Shown: in pieces, positions 6,988 to 8,954 of the stretch
Layout of the letters: every line of letters begins with the position of its first letter
Position numbering within the stretch: position 1 is the stretch's first letter
Assembly (NCBI GenBank): GCA_020852155.1
Contig: JADZBJ010000481.1
Location: forward strand, 1-8,954
From: Saprospiraceae bacterium
GTDB lineage: Bacteria > Bacteroidota > Bacteroidia > Chitinophagales > Saprospiraceae
Length of the DNA: 8,954 nt
Direction: 5' to 3'
Position numbers and translations under genes: made by a program
The notes under the pieces: generated by a model
Told to the model about the DNA's origin: nothing
Databases searched by the model: none
Seen by the model: the letters and a program-made list of their open reading frames with translations, nothing else

Positions 6988-8598
6988 ATGTGCGAAAAAC
7001 ACATCAACATACGACAAGGGGCAGCGCTCGAACATGGTGAAGCGCATGAACAGGAACACCAACTCTGGTCGCGGCGCGATTTTCTGTCTGCCACAGGTAT
7101 TCTGGGCGCCGGAGGTTTGCTGCTGGGCAAAATGGGCATTCGCAGCTTTCAGCCCACGCCACTCATGGCGGCCCTGGCCAATGGCAACAGCGACCGCATC
7201 CTGGTGCTGATTCGCCTCGATGGCGGTAATGACGGACTGAATACCATCATCGAACGCGGTAATCCGTTCTATTACAACCTCAGGCCAACCATCGGCATTC
7301 CGGATAACCAACTATGGGCGCTTAGTCCTGAATATGGTATGCCGCAATATACTCAGGCCCTTGAGCCGCTCTGGCAGGATGGCATGATGAAGGTGCTTTT
7401 CAACGTCGGTTATCCCAATCCGAACTACAGCCACTTCCGCTCTTATGACATCGTGGCGTCTGCGTCCGAGTCAGATCAATTGGTCAACACCGGCTGGATG
7501 GGCCGTTTTCTGGATCACGAATATGCGGCATTCCTGCAAACACCGCCAACGGTGCCCCCGGCCTTGCAAATCGGCGTACAAGCCGACCTGATTTTCAAAG
7601 CCGATCAGGCCAATATGGCGCTGGCCGTGAGCAGTCCGCAGGAGTTTTATCAAATTGCAGCAACCGGCCAATTGTATGATACCGCGTCGTTGGGCAGTTC
7701 GCCGCGCGAGTTGGAACTGGCTTATGTACGCCAGACTGCCAATCAGGCCTTCCGATATGCCAGCACCATCAAGGAGTCGTATTCCAGGGGCAAAAACGAG
7801 GTAGATTACCCGACAGATAATTACCTGGCTGAACAAATGGCCATCGTTGCCCGCCTCATCAAAGGCAACCTCGGCACGCGCATTTTCATGGTGGAAATCG
7901 GCGGATTCGATACCCACGCGACGCAAGCCGACCGTCACCCGATCCTGTTAAACAGGCTGGCTACGGCTGTAAAAGCATTTTACGACGACCTCGGCGCTAC
8001 CTGGAAAGACAAGGTTTTGGGCATGACATTCAGCGAGTTCGGTCGTACGATTTATGAAAATGGCTCATTGGGTACCGACCACGGCTGGGGAACCCCCATG
8101 ATGCTGTTTGGCGGCGGCCTGGGCAATGGTTTTACAGGCTCTTATCAGGATTTGAGCAATCCAGACCCTTACACAGACCCGGAATTCAGTGTGGATTTCC
8201 GCTCGGTATATGCCACCGTACTGCAAGACTGGATGGGAACTTCGCCCGATCTGGTGAATTTTGTACTGGGGCAGCAGCACGACCGTATTGCCGGGTTAGT
8301 GCCTGCCACCACGCCTAACACGGGCGACAACGGCAAATGCGCCCTGTTGGGACACAACCCGCACCCTACCCTGTCCAGCACAGTCGAAATCAAGTACGCC
8401 ATGCTGCAAAATGGCCCGGTTCGACTGCAAATTCTGGATAAAAACGGCAATATCCTGCGCACTTTGGTCAATGAATACCGCGAAAAAGGCAGTTATTCTT
8501 TTCCATTCCGTCCTTCCGACTGGTATATTTCACCCGGCGAATATCAATATCGCCTGATGGGTGGCGGACAGGTTTTTCAGCGGAGTTTGAAGGTGTAA
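6988..8598 (+). CDS. DUF1501 family protein with Tat signal and T9SS/FlgD-like C-terminal domain
   Basis: A 536-aa protein of DUF1501, a family related in fold to sulfatases and alkaline phosphatases but of unknown activity. A twin-arginine signal, SRRDFL at 28-33 followed by a hydrophobic stretch to about 47, points to folded export by Tat after a 27-aa polar n-region. Core motifs fit a metal-binding site: RLDGGNDGLN at 76-85, SHFRSYD at 148-154, GGFDTH at 305-310, SEFGRT at 349-354 and GTDHGWG at 362-368. Residues about 455-536 form a separate beta-rich domain starting HNPHPTLSSTVEIKY and ending QRSLKV, with the VRLQILDKNGNILRTL pattern of T9SS sorting or FlgD Ig-like domains; it lacks a strict PNP motif. 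A surface location is inferred. It follows the DUF1800 gene closely and is ended by a strong hairpin. Confidence 0.92.
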   Translation: MCEKHINIRQGAALEHGEAHEQEHQLWSRRDFLSATGILGAGGLLLGKMGIRSFQPTPLMAALANGNSDRILVLIRLDGGNDGLNTIIERGNPFYYNLRPTIGIPDNQLWALSPEYGMPQYTQALEPLWQDGMMKVLFNVGYPNPNYSHFRSYDIVASASESDQLVNTGWMGRFLDHEYAAFLQTPPTVPPALQIGVQADLIFKADQANMALAVSSPQEFYQIAATGQLYDTASLGSSPRELELAYVRQTANQAFRYASTIKESYSRGKNEVDYPTDNYLAEQMAIVARLIKGNLGTRIFMVEIGGFDTHATQADRHPILLNRLATAVKAFYDDLGATWKDKVLGMTFSEFGRTIYENGSLGTDHGWGTPMMLFGGGLGNGFTGSYQDLSNPDPYTDPEFSVDFRSVYATVLQDWMGTSPDLVNFVLGQQHDRIAGLVPATTPNTGDNGKCALLGHNPHPTLSSTVEIKYAMLQNGPVRLQILDKNGNILRTLVNEYREKGSYSFPFRPSDWYISPGEYQYRLMGGGQVFQRSLKV

Positions 8599-8603
8599 AA
8601 TGC

Positions 8604-8641
8604 ACGAGCGCTAATGACAGATCATCGTCATTAGCGCTCGT
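8604..8641. terminator. Intrinsic terminator, 15-bp perfect stem
   Basis: ACGAGCGCTAATGAC (8604-8618) and its exact complement (8627-8641) form a stem with an 8-base loop, followed by a T run (8641-8645), six bases after the DUF1501 stop. The minus-strand tRNA transcribes toward it, and on that strand ATTTTA follows the stem, so it may stop both convergent units. Confidence 0.9.
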
Positions 8642-8670
8642 TTTTAAAAACCGGGTATAAAAATCCGGCC

Positions 8671-8745
8671 TGGTAGCTCCAAGTGGAATCGAACCACTAT
8701 CTGAAGTTCCGGAAACTTCCATTCTATCCGTTGAACTATGGAGCC
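8671..8745 (-). tRNA. tRNA-Arg (anticodon CCG)
   Basis: Read on the minus strand, a 75-nt cloverleaf with encoded CCA. The acceptor arm is GGCTCCA with TGGAGCT (one G-U pair at 1-72) and discriminator A. The D arm is GTTC/GAAT, the anticodon arm GAAGT/ACTTC with loop TTCCGGA giving anticodon CCG, and the T arm GTGG/CCAC with loop TTCGATT. It reads the Arg codon CGG. A weak CCGG stem followed by T5 (about 8641-8669) and then the shared hairpin lie downstream. All arms look intact. Confidence 0.96.
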
Positions 8746-8761
8746 ATGCTCGAAAGCGGGG

Positions 8762-8791
8762 CAAAGGTAGGCCCGTTTCGGGATTTTCAAA
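8762..8791 (-). promoter_or_regulatory. Bacteroidota-type promoter of the tRNA-Arg gene
   Basis: On the minus strand TTTG (8791-8788) and TACCTTTG (8769-8762) are separated by 18 bp, a close match to the -33 TTTG / -7 TAnnTTTG promoter of this phylum. The tRNA begins 16 bases past the -7 element. The -33 box overlaps the final TTT-TGA codons of the upstream gene. Confidence 0.75.
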
Positions 8792-8954
8792 ACCCTGGCG
8801 GGTGCTTTTTCAATTCAGCCTCCAACCAGTCGCGGGATTGTTCGCACAATACATCGGCGTCATGGCTGTTCAAGGCAGGGCCGTAATGCACTTTTACAAC
8901 AATATTTTTCTGGCTGAAACGTCGGGAGGCGTGACTGGAAAACGACTCATCACC
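8787..8954 (-). CDS. C-terminal fragment, probably PlsC-like 1-acylglycerol-3-phosphate acyltransferase
   Basis: Only the last 55 codons and the TGA stop lie in the window; the frame stays open to base 8954. The residues start GDESFSSHASRRFSQK, continue IVVKVHYGPAL and end with a helix (ADVLCEQSRDWLEAELKK) and HPPGF. Strand VKVHYGPAL followed by a charged helix ending in a W-L-E motif is the usual end of PlsC/LPLAT acyltransferases, which acylate lysophosphatidate in membrane lipid synthesis. The HX4D catalytic motif would lie outside the window, so the assignment rests on this short tail and is moderate. The tRNA promoter begins inside its last codons. Confidence 0.5.
   Translation of the reverse strand, partial: GDESFSSHASRRFSQKNIVVKVHYGPALNSHDADVLCEQSRDWLEAELKKHPPGF

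Noticed and set aside
8468..8764. 98-aa minus-strand open frame containing SSTDRMEVSGTSDSGSIPLGAT
   Set aside because: This peptide is the translation of the tRNA-Arg gene and the terminator region, a common artefact.
8683..8886. 67-aa plus-strand open frame
   Set aside because: It crosses the tRNA, its promoter and the antisense of the acyltransferase fragment, with no family features.

Overview
The window looks like a piece of a Bacteroidota chromosome, most likely Saprospiria-like (inference from content; no database comparison was possible). The support is a large secreted protein with SprB repeats and a type IX secretion (T9SS) C-terminal sorting domain, a second possible T9SS-type C-terminus, the TTTG/TAnnTTTG promoter type of this phylum, no obvious Shine-Dalgarno sites, and intergenic regions packed with short-word repeats.

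Layout. 1-543: minus-strand GNAT acetyltransferase with a GTG start; its stop lies inside an ATTCATC repeat. 544-677: repeat-rich spacer with a long imperfect palindrome. 678-3926: minus-strand secreted multidomain T9SS cargo protein of 1082 aa. 3927-4094: divergent promoter region. 4095-5045: plus-strand exported DUF6624 protein. 5046-5445: 400-bp gene-free region made of a GTTGAA array, a 126-bp nested palindromic element with 15-bp terminal inverted repeats, an inverted TTCAAC array, and a leader with a C10 tract. 5446-6939 and 6988-8598: plus-strand DUF1800-DUF1501 pair, probably an operon. 8604-8641: strong hairpin terminator between convergent units. 8671-8745: minus-strand tRNA-Arg(CCG) with a good Bacteroidota promoter. 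8787-8954: C-terminus of a minus-strand gene, probably a PlsC-like acyltransferase, cut by the window edge.

How the genes fit together. DUF1800 and DUF1501 are a recurring pair of unknown function. Here the DUF1501 partner carries a twin-arginine signal and a possible T9SS/FlgD-like C-terminal domain, while DUF1800 has no visible signal and an in-frame stop two codons before its ATG. Three of the six protein genes therefore look exported, which suggests cell-surface functions. The GNAT enzyme, tRNA and acyltransferase are probably ordinary housekeeping neighbours.

The most unusual signal is non-coding. The two long spacers between same-strand genes share one design: in the sense direction, a C-free tract follows the stop codon, a palindrome sits in the middle, and a G-free or G-poor tract precedes the next start. 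I see no defence system, CRISPR array, integrase or transposase gene.
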